From assembly GCA_963920575.1 (NCBI GenBank), contig OY986967.1:14316061-14380060 (forward strand): a DNA stretch of 64,000 bases, given 5' to 3'. The notes beneath the pieces are model-generated. The model had not been told where the DNA came from, did no database searches, and was given only the letters and a program-made list of their open reading frames with translations. Origin of the DNA: Narthecium ossifragum (taxonomy: Eukaryota > Streptophyta > Magnoliopsida > Dioscoreales > Nartheciaceae). This document shows positions 20,295-30,418 of this stretch, piece after piece (the first letter of the stretch is position 1; every line of letters begins with the position of its first letter). Made by a program: the position numbers and the translations under genes.

Positions 20295-22572
20295 TGTCGC
20301 GCCCCGACCCGCGTAGGCCCAACCGGGCCGGGCGACGCGAACCGGAACTTAACCTACTGCGGAAATTTGGCGAGGTTTCCCTCTAATCGAAGTGGTTACC
20401 CTAATAAGCATAATCATCCTGTAATATACAACAATTATAAAGCTCAACACACAAAGCTGGAATATAGTACAAATCCTCAAACAGGGAATGTTATACAAAA
20501 TCGCTCCCGTAGGAGACTATCTAACCAAGGTGTACATGGACAGATCACAGCTCCTCAAGCTCCGCCAGACACCGCCACGTCACCGAACACCTGCCCGATA
20601 GGGGCAACCGAAGAAGAGCTAGCGCCAGCACCTGCAAAACGCAGCCCGGGTAGGTGTGAGCACTAAGCTCAGCAGGGACACTACACTACGACACTCACAA
20701 AGGAAGGGAACACAACAGTGTCGTCCCCAAGCAAAGCCTAGGTGTATCACAGGGGTCCCATAACCCCACCGGATACCCCTGAGAGCCCCAGTCGTGGTCT
20801 TCCAGCGAACTGGTCACACACTGGGTCACACTCAGTAAGACAGGAAACGGCACTGCCAACTCACGACAGGATCCTGGGCACTGTCGGCGGGTAGCACCGC
20901 TGGGTAGTCACACCTGCCACCCAAGAGTTCTAGAAGGATTGGGTACCGGCTACACCACGACTTGGCTCAAGGCCGACACGACCTCTAAACATCAAGCACA
21001 ACAGTATTCATGTCCAACTAACCCTATCATCGAAAAGACTGAATACTACAAATCGAGTCCTGGACCAAGCTACCCGCACGGTCCTAAGAGATAGATCCGG
21101 GCTACCCGGAAGCCCCGGATCGGCAACGCCCTAACAGATGCAACTAATGCACAACACAATGCATGCTATGAACATGCGCAGAAAAGATACATGTAAGCAT
21201 GCAGCAGGATGTGATGATATAAATACAAGGTCTGGGCACGGCACCCTGCCGGCCCGGGGTGGTGAACAGATAAATAAGGTCTAAGGACTGCTGCAGTGGT
21301 ACCACTACCAACCGCCAGCAGTCCACACAACACCTGCACCGGGAAACAACCCCGCAAACAACAGTTCACAATGTGCAACAAGTAATGTGGCCCTCGGCGA
21401 ACGCCGGCGTGAGAGGCTAGGGAAAGCAGTAGGGCCACCCGCCCGTTTATTCTAAACATCCCGGGAGTCATCACTCCCCCGGTTCACCACTGCCCCTATA
21501 TAGGGCTAACATGCTTAATGTTATGTACAAGGTATAAAACAATAAAGAAAACCAACATACAAAGCCCCTTGGGCAAAACTAGTCAAAACCCTCTCTTCTA
21601 CCAAAGGATCGATCATCCCCTAGGGTAGGATCGATCCTCTCAGCAACAGAGAGTAAAGCCTCACTGTCGAGACAAAAGGATCGATCCTTCCTCTCAGGGG
21701 GATCGATCATTTTCGCGACAGAGAGCACCCTTCAGATCGCACCACGAGTGATCGATCCTTCCTCACAGGAGGATCGATCCTCTTCGCGACGAAGGACAGC
21801 CATGCTCCCCAAGAACCAGGATCGATCCTCACCAAGCTCGTGATCGATCCTTCATCGGGCGAAGCATGACCAACCCAGAAGATCGATCCTTCCTCAAGGG
21901 AAGATCGATCATGATGGGTTCCGCGGCGTCCTTCCGGCGAAGAATACCGCCGAAAGAGACAACCAAAAACCACGAAACTCTGGGATCTGATAGATCAGGA
22001 TCCCACGAGTCCAAAACCGGTTCAAACACAAGAAACCAACATGCTAATCACAAGATCTAAGCATTAAATCACAGATCAAACCGGAAAACTCAAAACCCCG
22101 AAGAGAGATGTCGGTAGGATCCCTACCGGAGCAAACGCAGCTTAGATCCAAGCAGCTAGGCCTTGGATCGTCCTCAACGCCTTCGAAAATCCCAAGATCC
22201 GAGCTCAAATCGTCGGGTTTCCAAAAGGATTTGAAGGAAGAAGATTCGTCTGCTTTATAGGCAAACGAACCGACCTATGAAGGATCGATCCTTACCCAAG
22301 GAAGGATCGATCACCTCATGACGATCTCACTTGACTTTCTGGCACAAGAGGATAGATCCTTTGTGTGCTGAAAGCTAAACTTAGGCGAGAATTCAAGCCT
22401 AAGTCCGGATCTTTCGATCCCGGGTCCCACTAACCATCCTAAGCAAACATTACCACAAACAAGGTCAGTGAGTGTACAAGCGCGAGTGTGGAACTAGCCG
22501 ACAAGGTGCAATTTACCAAATTTCCCTTGCGGTCCACAGTGAGCCACAGGAGGGGAGGGACGGGTCCTCACA
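20295..22572 (-). repeat. Tekay 5' LTR
   Basis: It is 2278 bp, aligned end to end with the 3' LTR at 12988-15287. The only sizeable difference is 22 bp lost near 22350, where one palindromic GATCGATC unit has been removed. The arrays lie at 21605-21912 and 22280-22318. Most visible substitutions are transitions, several inside GATCGATC. Confidence 0.95.
22254..22260 (-). promoter_or_regulatory. TATA motif of Tekay 5' LTR
   Basis: CTATAAA in sense, about 20 bp from the nearest GATCGATC palindromes upstream. Transcription of the element would start near 22228 and run towards lower coordinates. Confidence 0.65.
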
Positions 22573-22577
22573 AATAA

Positions 22578-23219
22578 GGTTTCTGACTCAACTCAACTTC
22601 CTAACTCAAAGGGTCTCTTAATTAATTCCTAACAATCAACTAGGACTCAATAAAAGACTAATGATAAATACTAATTAAATACTCTAGTTTGAACTAGGGA
22701 AGTCCAAGTCAATCTAGGAAAGAGGTTGAACCAGCTTGGTTCCTCTTCTGGGTTCGGATCCAGTTGGTCGAGTCGGATCGACTCGTATCATATATCACTA
22801 AAAGGATAGGAAAAGGTAATTTTAAGATATAATGATAAGATAACTTAGATTTTAGCATATTCACTTCTTTTAAAAAAACTGAATATAGGCTATCATGAAA
22901 TAGTTCATATGGATATTTGAGATAAAAAATCATGTACCAATACATCTTAAGTCTATACAACAACATTGTATTATGATCAACAATATCCAACAACATTGCC
23001 TTTCATTCAAAAGATTGTGACACTTGCATTACAATACTTCCATTCAAAAACATTCAGAAAATTTTGGATTACAAGTGTTTTATTTCAAAAACAAGGTTTT
23101 CCAAAAAAAAAGAGTAAAAATATAAAATGAAATGTAGGGAAATTGTTTTCAACATTCATCACACTTTTTCTCCTCCTTTGGCATCATCAAAAAGAAGTAA
23201 CATGGATGGGGATTTAGGA
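22578..23219. other. Flank DNA, no gene recognised
   Basis: This continues the pre-insertion sequence after the Tekay target duplication. It is AT-rich. On the - strand near 23165-23200 it reads TTTTTGATGATGCCAAAGG followed by AGGAG, a phrase seen near SIRE 3' ends, so part may be old SIRE sequence. Confidence 0.3.
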
Positions 23220-23411
23220 TCAATCAACTAAAGGTGTGGAAGGTGAAAATTCATTTTTCATGTAGGTAAAAATGTCTTCAAGATGCTTGGACATCTTCGC
23301 TTCATTTTCAGTGATGTGTGCCTGGGAAGCCTTGATGTCACCTTGATTGACTTCCATCCTTTCCAATCTTGTTTCTAGCTCATCAAGTCTTTGTGTCGTG
23401 GTGCGACGAGC
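23220..23411 (-). pseudogene. Coiled-coil ORF remnant
   Basis: About 63 codons remain open on the - strand between two stops. The sequence begins ARRTTTQRLDELETRLERME and ends YMKNEFSPSTPLVD. Heptad-spaced Leu, Ile and Met residues over about 45 residues predict a coiled coil. Upstream on the same strand (to 23683) the sequence is acidic and frameshifted. It probably belongs to a decayed TE protein, but no family is recognised. The Athila 3' region starts immediately beyond, at about 23684. Confidence 0.4.
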
Positions 23412-23683
23412 TCAGCTATGGGAGGATTGACCTTGATGTCCTTGAAGTCTAGGCTCTCCTTCCTCTCCCCCCACATCTTCCTCATCATGCTCTCCTTAAT
23501 TTTCTCCTTCCTCATCATTCACCATAAGGACATGAACAATAAAACCTTAGGCTCGTTGGGTTTTCAACATTCTTGTATATGTGGATTTACTGAAGGGTTG
23601 AGAAAAGGGTTTTCTATCTTCAATAACAAGGTGGAGGGTACGGGTTTGGAGGAATTTACCCACCATTCAGATTAACACATGTG

Positions 23684-24365
23684 ACGTGACAAATAAAAGT
23701 TACATACAAAGGCAACTTCTACCCACCATTAGTCCAAACAGACCACTATCTCCGGAACCAATCATCCAACCCTCACACTTTAAGTACATCATGCTCTTTC
23801 TTTCCCTTTTACGTTTTCTTTTCAACTATCAGACACTTTGCTTTTTAACGCGAGCACTCTCCGCTTCTTGAGACGTAGAGACCCGGTTACTTAGCAAAAC
23901 ACTTAATAGTTTCTTTTTTAGCTATTAGTGGTTCTACCTTTTTACATGAGCTCCCCGCTTCCCGAGACAAGAACACCCGGTTACTTAGTAGATCACTTAA
24001 TAGTCGTTTAGGCACAACTTGATCAAGCTCCAGAACGTTTTTCTTCTTCTTCTTTTTCTCTGCATGCAATACTCAACACTAGCTAAAGCTGAAATCATGG
24101 TCCAGATTAACAATAGCATGCTCATTCCTCTGGTGTGTATAATTGCCACTGCACATAAGTATTCGTGTGTGAATCACATGATGTTCTACCTTCAGGTTAT
24201 CACGCATGCAATCAATGTATAGGCCAATCCATATGAAAGCAACATGTATAATAAGCATAAAACTTTCAACTCATGTATAATTTCTAGTAACATGCTTAAT
24301 TCAACACTATTAGACCCACAAAGTAGCATGCACAAGGTCATGCATGCCTGCATCCACCAACCTAA
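23684..24365 (-). other. Ath-2 3' untranslated region
   Basis: Reversed homologue of 3990-4580 in Ath-1. Shared phrases include the reverse of TTTATTTGTCACGTCACATG at its left end and the block at 23925-24030 (AGTAACCGGGTGTTCTTG and TGTAAAAAGGTAGAACC in sense). It is non-coding. Confidence 0.6.
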
Positions 24366-25287
24366 AATTCAGATTGTTCTCAATGTGTGCTAAGTATGGC
24401 AACAGAATAAAACAGGTGCAGGTTTAAATTTGAAATAGAATAGATAAGCATTATAAATCGATATAGGAGTGAGACCACCTGATAGAGTAAGCGAATATCC
24501 TTGCAAGGCTCTTCATGATGGCCGAAATCTCCATCCCAATGATGGCTGGCCAAAATCTCCAATGGAAAGTAGGGACTACTCGATCACCTAAAAACAAAAG
24601 AAAAACAAATCGAAAACAAAAGCAAACATGCAAGCAAACAACATAAAAATAACTCCGGCATTCTCAAGCATACAAGAAAGCAAATCGAGCAAACTAAACT
24701 ACTATATATAAAACAAGGATTTTTAACCGCGCCCTTGGCGGCCGAGCCCTAGCACGATGATATGCAAAATCAGTAAGTGTCATGACCTGAAGGATTAACC
24801 TTAGTAGTATCACCAAGGGTAATTCACCATGTGAATCCAAGTGGCATATTACAAGTAGGAGAACTAGCTTTTGCATTCTAACACCAATAAACAAGATAGC
24901 TGGATCTCTCAAATAGAAATATGTGTCATCATTGTGCTCAAGTTTCAGTGACTCATCCAATGACCTATGAATAATGTCATCATGCTCGTGGTAAGGGATG
25001 ATAAGATCACAAAATCTGAAATAATCCGTCGAAGTCTAAAAGTATCTATCAAGGTCATGTTCTTCCTAACTATCCAAGGAGATGAAATAAACACAGGAAA
25101 TATACCTCGTAGCTTAGAAGTAATGACTTGAAGTTCAGCCGATGGAGGTTCAACGAATGCATGGTTGTGGTGGTCTTGGTAGTCGTCCGGATCGTCCTCG
25201 CTGCTGACCAACCTGAACTTGAGTACTTCGTCTTCTTCCAACTAATGTGTCCATCCGAGTTCGTGCACGCTAAAAGATATGATTACC
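24366..25287 (-). other. Degenerate Ath-2 internal sequence
   Basis: Broken - strand frames remain. That at 24945-25241 (EPPSAELQVITSKLRG, then IFPVFISSPW) faintly resembles the protease-to-RT linker of Athila. No RT, RNase H or integrase motif survives, so about 4 kb of pol has been deleted here. Confidence 0.4.
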
Positions 25288-25404
25288 TCACATAGTTGGT
25301 GTGCCTTCTCCTCGTCCTTCATAAGTAACTGCAAATGAAAGAATCAAAATTAGGCTTGGTTTTAGCCTCCTTAAGTAAGTCCAAAATCTCTGGCACAGAA
25401 TGTT

Positions 25405-25830
25405 AAGGAGAAACATGTGCATCGCCCACATCAGAGGCATGAACATGTGCATTACTAACATTGGAATCATGAGCATATGCATAGTGAATGTTAGTATGAT
25501 GAACATGCGTAGGAGCAAGAGCGCTAAAATCATGTGCATATGCATCATACACATTAGAATCAATAGCTTGTGCATCAATAGCGCTTGTGCATCAATAGCA
25601 CTAGAATTTTGAACATGCACACTAGCACTATAGTCATGAGCATATGCATGATCAACATGAACATCTTGAGCATGTGCAACATAAGCATTAAAATCATGGA
25701 TGTAAGCATCACAAGCACTAAAGTCATCGACACATGCATCATACGTGTTAGGTTCATCAATATGCACATCATGAGAAGTAGCTACATAAGTATCATGCAC
25801 ATAATCATTATAAGCACTAGGATAAGAGTA
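25405..25830 (-). repeat. 30-bp coding minisatellite in Ath-2 Gag C-terminus
   Basis: About 13 degenerate copies of a 30-bp unit occur, on the + strand like GCATGTGCATNNTNANCATT and then NNAATCATGA. On the - strand each copy codes about ten residues rich in His, Asp, Ala and Tyr (DAYIHDFNAY, HAYAHDYSAS, DACVDDFSAC). Around 25575 a 16-bp duplication shifts the frame, after which the same DNA reads as Met/Leu-rich. It is therefore decayed, but the repeat arose in a coding context. Confidence 0.65.
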
Positions 25831-25941
25831 GAAAGGCTCAATGTGTTGTAGATAGTTGTTGGACGTTAAGCCGACATTGGGATGCTTGTAGAATTTGGCA
25901 TTGATATGACCATGATAATCATCCTAGCGCCCCGGAACCGT

Positions 25942-26367
25942 CTATGTATAAGTCGTCTCAACAAGCTCATCCAAGTGCTTCTTAGCTTCATCAGGATCAA
26001 TCTGTAAAAACTCACCCTTGCATCTTGTTTCAAGAGTTTGACGTTCATGCTCAGTTAATCCATAATAAAAATAGCTAAGTAAACGCCAACTAGCATAACC
26101 ATGTTGAGGGCATGAAACTATTAAACTGTTAAATCGCTGCCATGCATCACATAATGTCTCATCATCCTTTTGTCCAAAGGATGAAATCTTTCTTTTCAAT
26201 GCGTTAATCATATAATTAGGAAGATACTGATTGACAGAAACATGACTCATTCTATTCTCCTCCCTCAATTCGTATATACTTTTCTTACGAACTGTTGCTT
26301 GAGACATTCCATCTCTCAACTTCATAGAACATGACCTCAAATAATCTTGATATAATTCATTTTCCAT
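25942..26367 (-). pseudogene. Ath-2 Gag remnant
   Basis: A 141-codon frame begins MENELYQDYLRSCSMK and contains a gypsy capsid core: SFGQKDDETLCDAWQRFNSL, then CPQHGYASWRLLSYFYYGL, then LDELVETT. The first half of the usual capsid (the FPFSLKDKAK region) is missing, consistent with an internal deletion. It stops at TAG near 25942, but the reading frame continues into the His/Asp-rich minisatellite at 25405-25830, which probably formed the Gag C-terminus. It lies about 200 bp downstream of the primer site on the - strand. It would not make a working Gag. Confidence 0.7.
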
Positions 26368-26561
26368 CCTCTTTTTTCAGTTTTTTTCAGTTTTTTTTTT
26401 CAGCAAGTAAAAATAAAACTAAAAATCAAAATAAAACTAAAAGGAAAATAAAGAAAACTAAGGGAAAAGAAATAAAAATCCAAAGAAAAGGGAACAAAGT
26501 TACCGCCTTCGATGTCTTCAATCATCGTGATCTGATGATTCTAGCGCTTTTCGGAACCGTC

Positions 26562-26579
26562 TCCCCGGCAACGGCGCCA
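26562..26579 (-). other. Primer binding site, tRNA-Asp (Ath-2)
   Basis: TGGCGCCGTTGCCGGGGA in the element sense, five bases inside the LTR end (GCGATATCA). This primer is characteristic of Athila/Tat elements. Confidence 0.88.
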
Positions 26580-26584
26580 AATTT

Positions 26585-27277
26585 TGATATCGCTCAAATG
26601 TGTCACGCACAGCGGTCGCGGTGCAATACAGTAAAAGAGAGGTCGATCCCACAAAGAGACAAACAGAAAACATCCAAAACGCAAATAATAATGAATTGAA
26701 GACAAGCGAAACTTAAGAATTAACTAAATTAGGTCAAAGGATTTAATTATAATGTAAGGTTAACTAAAGATATCAGGATTTTGATAAGGCTAGGCATCGG
26801 GAATCACTTCACTCGGACTTAGATTCTTCTTCTTCCAACGGTTCATTCAATACTTAGTTACGGGATTCACATCCCAAACACCTTAACCGGAAGATATGGA
26901 ATTATGAATCTAACAAAATATATAAATGTCTCTTCCTACGATTGATTCTTCCTTATTATAGTTCTAACTTCATCCAACCCAAACCTAAGAATATATGATA
27001 CCGGCTGTCACTACAGGCAACATATAGCAAAAGTTCATCGGAACAAAGCCCTAACTCTATCTAACCAGATCTCTAAGAATACACAATACCAACTCTCACA
27101 ATCGGTAATGCATAGCAAAGATTTCACGAGATAAAGTAGGTAAACAATAGATATAATCCTTGAAGATTCAATACGTAGAAAAGAGTTTAACAATAAAGAT
27201 TAAAACTAGGAACCATGATGAAGAAGAAACCCTAATCCTTGCTAGATCATCCGTCCGCCATGCCCGTGGATTACTCA
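26585..27277 (-). repeat. Ath-2 5' LTR, U5 piece
   Basis: In sense it ends GTGACACATTTGAGCGATATCA at 26585. It is cut at 27277 by the solo LTR-C and resumes at 29912. Confidence 0.75.
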
Positions 27278-27566
27278 TGTGAGGACCCGTACCTCAACCT
27301 GGTCCGACCGCGTTAGGTCGAGGGTCTGGGTTTGTGGTTTGGCATGGGTGGCCTTGGTATGCGATCGGTTGATCGCATCGCTGCTTTTGACACCAGTGGC
27401 ATTTTGGTAAATATGCTCCCTGGTGGTCAGTTTCACACCCGCGTTGCACACATGGCCTTTGATTGATGTATGTGTTTGATTAGAACCTTTAGGGCGCGTC
27501 CGATCGGAAGATCGGAGCTCGATCGGGAGAGATCGAGTCGGACGGCTGTGATGGATTCCAGCTTTC

Positions 27567-27574
27567 TATTTAAA
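27567..27574 (+). promoter_or_regulatory. TATA box of solo LTR-C
   Basis: TATTTAAA is followed by a CT-rich leader (CCTTTCTCTCTCTCTTTC). Confidence 0.55.
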
Positions 27575-28109
27575 CCCCTTTCCTTTCTCTCTCTCTTTCT
27601 TTTCTTCTTCTCCTGCGTTCTTTCTTCTCTCTCTCCTGCGGCCGGCTGTGCTAGGGCATTCGGAGGCGTGGCTTCGAGGAGCGGATTCCGGCGATCGGAG
27701 TTGAGCGATGCGTGGAGGAGCTGCCCTATATCTTCAAGTAGGTGTTTCTACCTCGATCTTTGGATCGAGTTCTCCTAGGATAGGTTTAATGCATTTTCGC
27801 TGTAGGAATACATGTTAGAATGTTGTGTAACTTGTAGCACATGTGATGTGGCTTGTTTCTTGTATTCCTACCCCGCGACTTCGGCATTTTAACGGCTGGT
27901 TTTCCGTATTCTCGCCGTTTATCGGTTTTCGGTCATTTTAACCTAAATTGGAGATTTAACCGTCGAAAATATGATTTCTTTGCACCATTGGATTCCCCAT
28001 CGTTAGTTACATATGTTTGCAAAGTTTCAATGATTTCCAACTTGATTTGATCCTTGAAATCCAAGAAATTGGATTTCCGGCACTGTTCTGAAGAACTGTG
28101 CTTAAGGCT

Positions 28110-28497
28110 CGACGGTCGATCGGTGCATCGACCGTCAAGTGTTGTTTTACACTTTCTGGGCCTGGCGGTCGACCGTCGGATCGACCGTCGCATCGACCAT
28201 CAGGCTCTGTCGGGATTTTAGCCTCCCACGGTCGATCGGTCGATCGACCGTGGGTTCTCTCTCTTTTTCATCCTGTCTCACGGTCGACCGTCGCATCGTC
28301 TGTGAGGCTCTGTCTCGTTTTGTGCTCCCGACGGTTGATGGGCCGATCAACCGTCGCCCATGTGGTTTTCCTCGTTTTGGCCTCACGGTCGATCGGTGGA
28401 TCGACCGTGACATCGTCCGTGGCCTCACGGTCGATCGGAGGATCGTCCGTGGCCTCACGGTCGATCGGAGGATCGACCGTGACATCGTCCGTGGGCC
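28110..28497 (+). repeat. TCGA-hairpin array in solo LTR-C
   Basis: Eight or nine inverted repeats are spaced 40-60 bp apart. The best is at 28225-28254: perfect 14-bp arms CCCACGGTCGATCG and CGATCGACCGTGGG around a 2-nt loop. Spacers share GAGGCTCTGTCTCGTTTTG. Unlike in Ath-1 and SIRE it lies about 540 bp downstream of the TATA box. ORFs on both strands here are repeat artefacts. Confidence 0.85.
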
Positions 28498-29911
28498 CTT
28501 GAATATGGTTTTTTGGATTTTTTTTGGACGGTTTTGATTTTTGATTAGTATCTAAACATGTTGGGAAGCATGTATATGGATTTGATGAGGTTTTCAAAGG
28601 ATTTCTTTCAAGTTTGAGGATCGAATCGAGTATCTTCCTTTTTTTTGACGAATCTATGGTTTTTTATTGCATTTAATACTTAGTTGAATGGTAGTTAAAT
28701 GCTTTATGGTTTGCTTAACCATTAGCTAGCTATGAGTGCTAGCTAATGAGAAATTGTGGAACCTTAGCCTCTTGCCGGCGAGTGCCGATGGCTATTGTAT
28801 AAATGTGGCCAGTTACCTGCGGGGTAACTGTGGAACCTTAGTCTGTCAGGTGTAAGAGAGCACTGAAGACTATTGTATATCTGTGTTCATGCTTCGCTCG
28901 ACTGTTTGTTGGTTAGAATAGTTTATCTGTACTTGATGCCTTTGTTATGCTTACTCTTTGGCTAGCTGTAAGCTATGTCTAGCCCTGTATAATTAATGAC
29001 ATCTTGTTGCATGCTTATATCTTGTTATCTGTGCCTGAGCATTGCATGCATCTTGATTGCATTAGAGGCATCTGAGGTTAGGCGGGCGATGGGCTAATCG
29101 CCGATCCGAGGCTCTCGGGTAGCTCGGATCTAGCCATTAAGACCGCGGCTGGGTAGTCAGGATTAGGGTGATTGTTTAATCAGATCTGGTGTTATTGAGG
29201 ATGCACGCTAGTTGACTCTGATCATTGTTGAGGTTTAGAAGTCGGGTTGTCTTCCGAAGCTAAGTTCTAAGGATAGGCGTCGACGTCCCTGACATGGTCC
29301 CCAGGCACTGGTTTCCTACTGGGTAATGGTGATCCTACTGGTTCCAGTTCTTTCCTCCCAGCGTGTTGGTTGAGTTTCCCAGCGTGGTCGGTTGAGAAGA
29401 GTAGGATCCCTTGGGGAGTCGACAGGGTTGTGGGACCCGTGGCATCCGTTAGACTTGAGCTGGAAGACAACTATGTTGTTGTTTTCCTCCTTTCAGTGTG
29501 CCGTAGAGTAGAACCCTACTGAGCTTATCGCTCACTCCTACCCGAACTGCGTTTGCAGGTGCAGGCGCCAGTTCTTCTTCAGTAGAGCCGGCGGATCAGC
29601 TTTGGTGGCGCGACTACATCCAGAGGTGTTTGAGGTTGTTGGAGGACGACTGTTGTACTTTTGGCAGATTTTGCAAATTATGTACATATTTGAGGAACTT
29701 TGAGATTATTGTATAATATTCTTTTATTGGAAGATCTTGTAATAGTACAACTGATGTTATATGAATTGAATATCTGTTTACCTCTGGGTTGTAAATTGTT
29801 TAAGTTTTTCTATAATTCCGCTTTGTATCGCGCCAGCTGGAGATGAATAGTGTAGGTTTCCCCTCACGCCTCGTCCTGGATGGGTTTTCTGGGTCGGGGT
29901 GTGACAACTCA

Positions 29912-30418
29912 GCCATGGATGGAGATTTCTTCCTCTTCTACCTTCAAAAAAGGTCAGAAAAAGTCCCTCCAAAAACATCCAAGCAGCCCCCCTTTTTCTA
30001 ACCCTAGGTTTCCTATTTATAGCCTCCAAAAGTTCAGAAACTCGGATTAGATCTAGGCCTTTAATTTTCTCTTCCGTCAACAAAGGATCAATCCTTTGAT
30101 ATGAGAAAGATCGATCTTCTATTCTTAAATTTCTTCAGTTTCTGGCTACGCCCGAGGAAGATCGATCCTTTGCTAGAGTAAGATCGATCCTTTGAAAGTA
30201 TGCTCTCTGTTAGGATTAAATGCACTTAGACGATCGATCCTTTGATAGAGTAAGATTGATCCTTTGAGCATAAGATGATCTTCTTCTTCCGTAACTGCTT
30301 TGCCTGCACCTCTCGTACTCAAAATAGCATATCTTCTTCCTCTAAGAAACTCCAAATCACGAACCGTAAAAACTCCCGGAAACTAGACTTTCAGAGCTTT
30401 CAAACCATGCATAGTACA
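29912..30418 (-). repeat. Ath-2 5' LTR, U3/R piece with GATCGATC palindromes
   Basis: On the - strand a TATA box (TATAAATAG; + strand 30013-30021) is preceded by GATCGATC palindromes at about 30085-30270 (AAGATCGATCTT, GAAGATCGATCC, GACGATCGATCC). This places the Tekay-style palindromes upstream of an Athila promoter. It is interrupted at 30418 by the composite and resumes at 60714. Confidence 0.75.

Larger units (their letters stand above)
12988..22572 (-). mobile_element. Near-complete Tekay chromovirus (Ty3/gypsy)
   Basis: A 9585-bp element on the - strand has both LTRs, a primer site for tRNA-iMet, one long Gag-Pol frame, an integrase chromodomain and a polypurine tract. It is flanked by a perfect 5-bp duplication AATAA (12983-12987 and 22573-22577). 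The two LTRs differ at about two dozen bases by eye (about 1%) plus one 22-bp indel, so insertion is recent on an evolutionary scale. Two lesions block the frame: a nonsense codon in integrase (16530-16532) and a 57-bp in-frame deletion just after it. It is probably non-autonomous now but structurally the best copy in the window. Confidence 0.95.
27278..29906 (+). repeat. Solo LTR-C (Tekay-like), intact ends
   Basis: A 2629-bp LTR starts TGTGAGGACCCGTACC and ends GGTCGGGGTGTGACA, flanked by a perfect 5-bp duplication ACTCA (27273-27277 and 29907-29911). No internal region or second LTR is present, so it is the product of LTR-LTR recombination. Contents in order: TATA box (27567-27574), CT-rich leader, TCGA-hairpin array (28110-28497), U5 stem-loop GATCCGAG...CTCGGATC (29103-29130), GAGCTTATCGCTC hairpin (about 29520) and U5 end. 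It is the reference copy for the LTR-C family here. Confidence 0.92.
23684..30418 (-). mobile_element. Deleted Athila element Ath-2 with split 5' LTR
   Basis: On the - strand the order is 5' LTR (in three pieces: 60898-60714, 30418-29912, 27277-26585), primer site, a Gag remnant, then 3' untranslated sequence homologous to Ath-1. Protease, RT, RNase H and integrase are essentially absent, and the 3' LTR is missing: similarity stops at about 23684. The LTR is interrupted by a solo LTR-C and by a 30-kb composite, each with perfect target duplications, which lets the LTR be followed across more than 34 kb. Joined, the pieces total about 1380 bp, close to the 1346 bp of the Ath-1 LTR. Confidence 0.75.

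Noticed and set aside
28098..28597. Overlapping ORFs on both strands across the LTR-C array.
   Set aside because: Palindromic repeats read open in both directions; the translations repeat DR/VD-like words with no domain.
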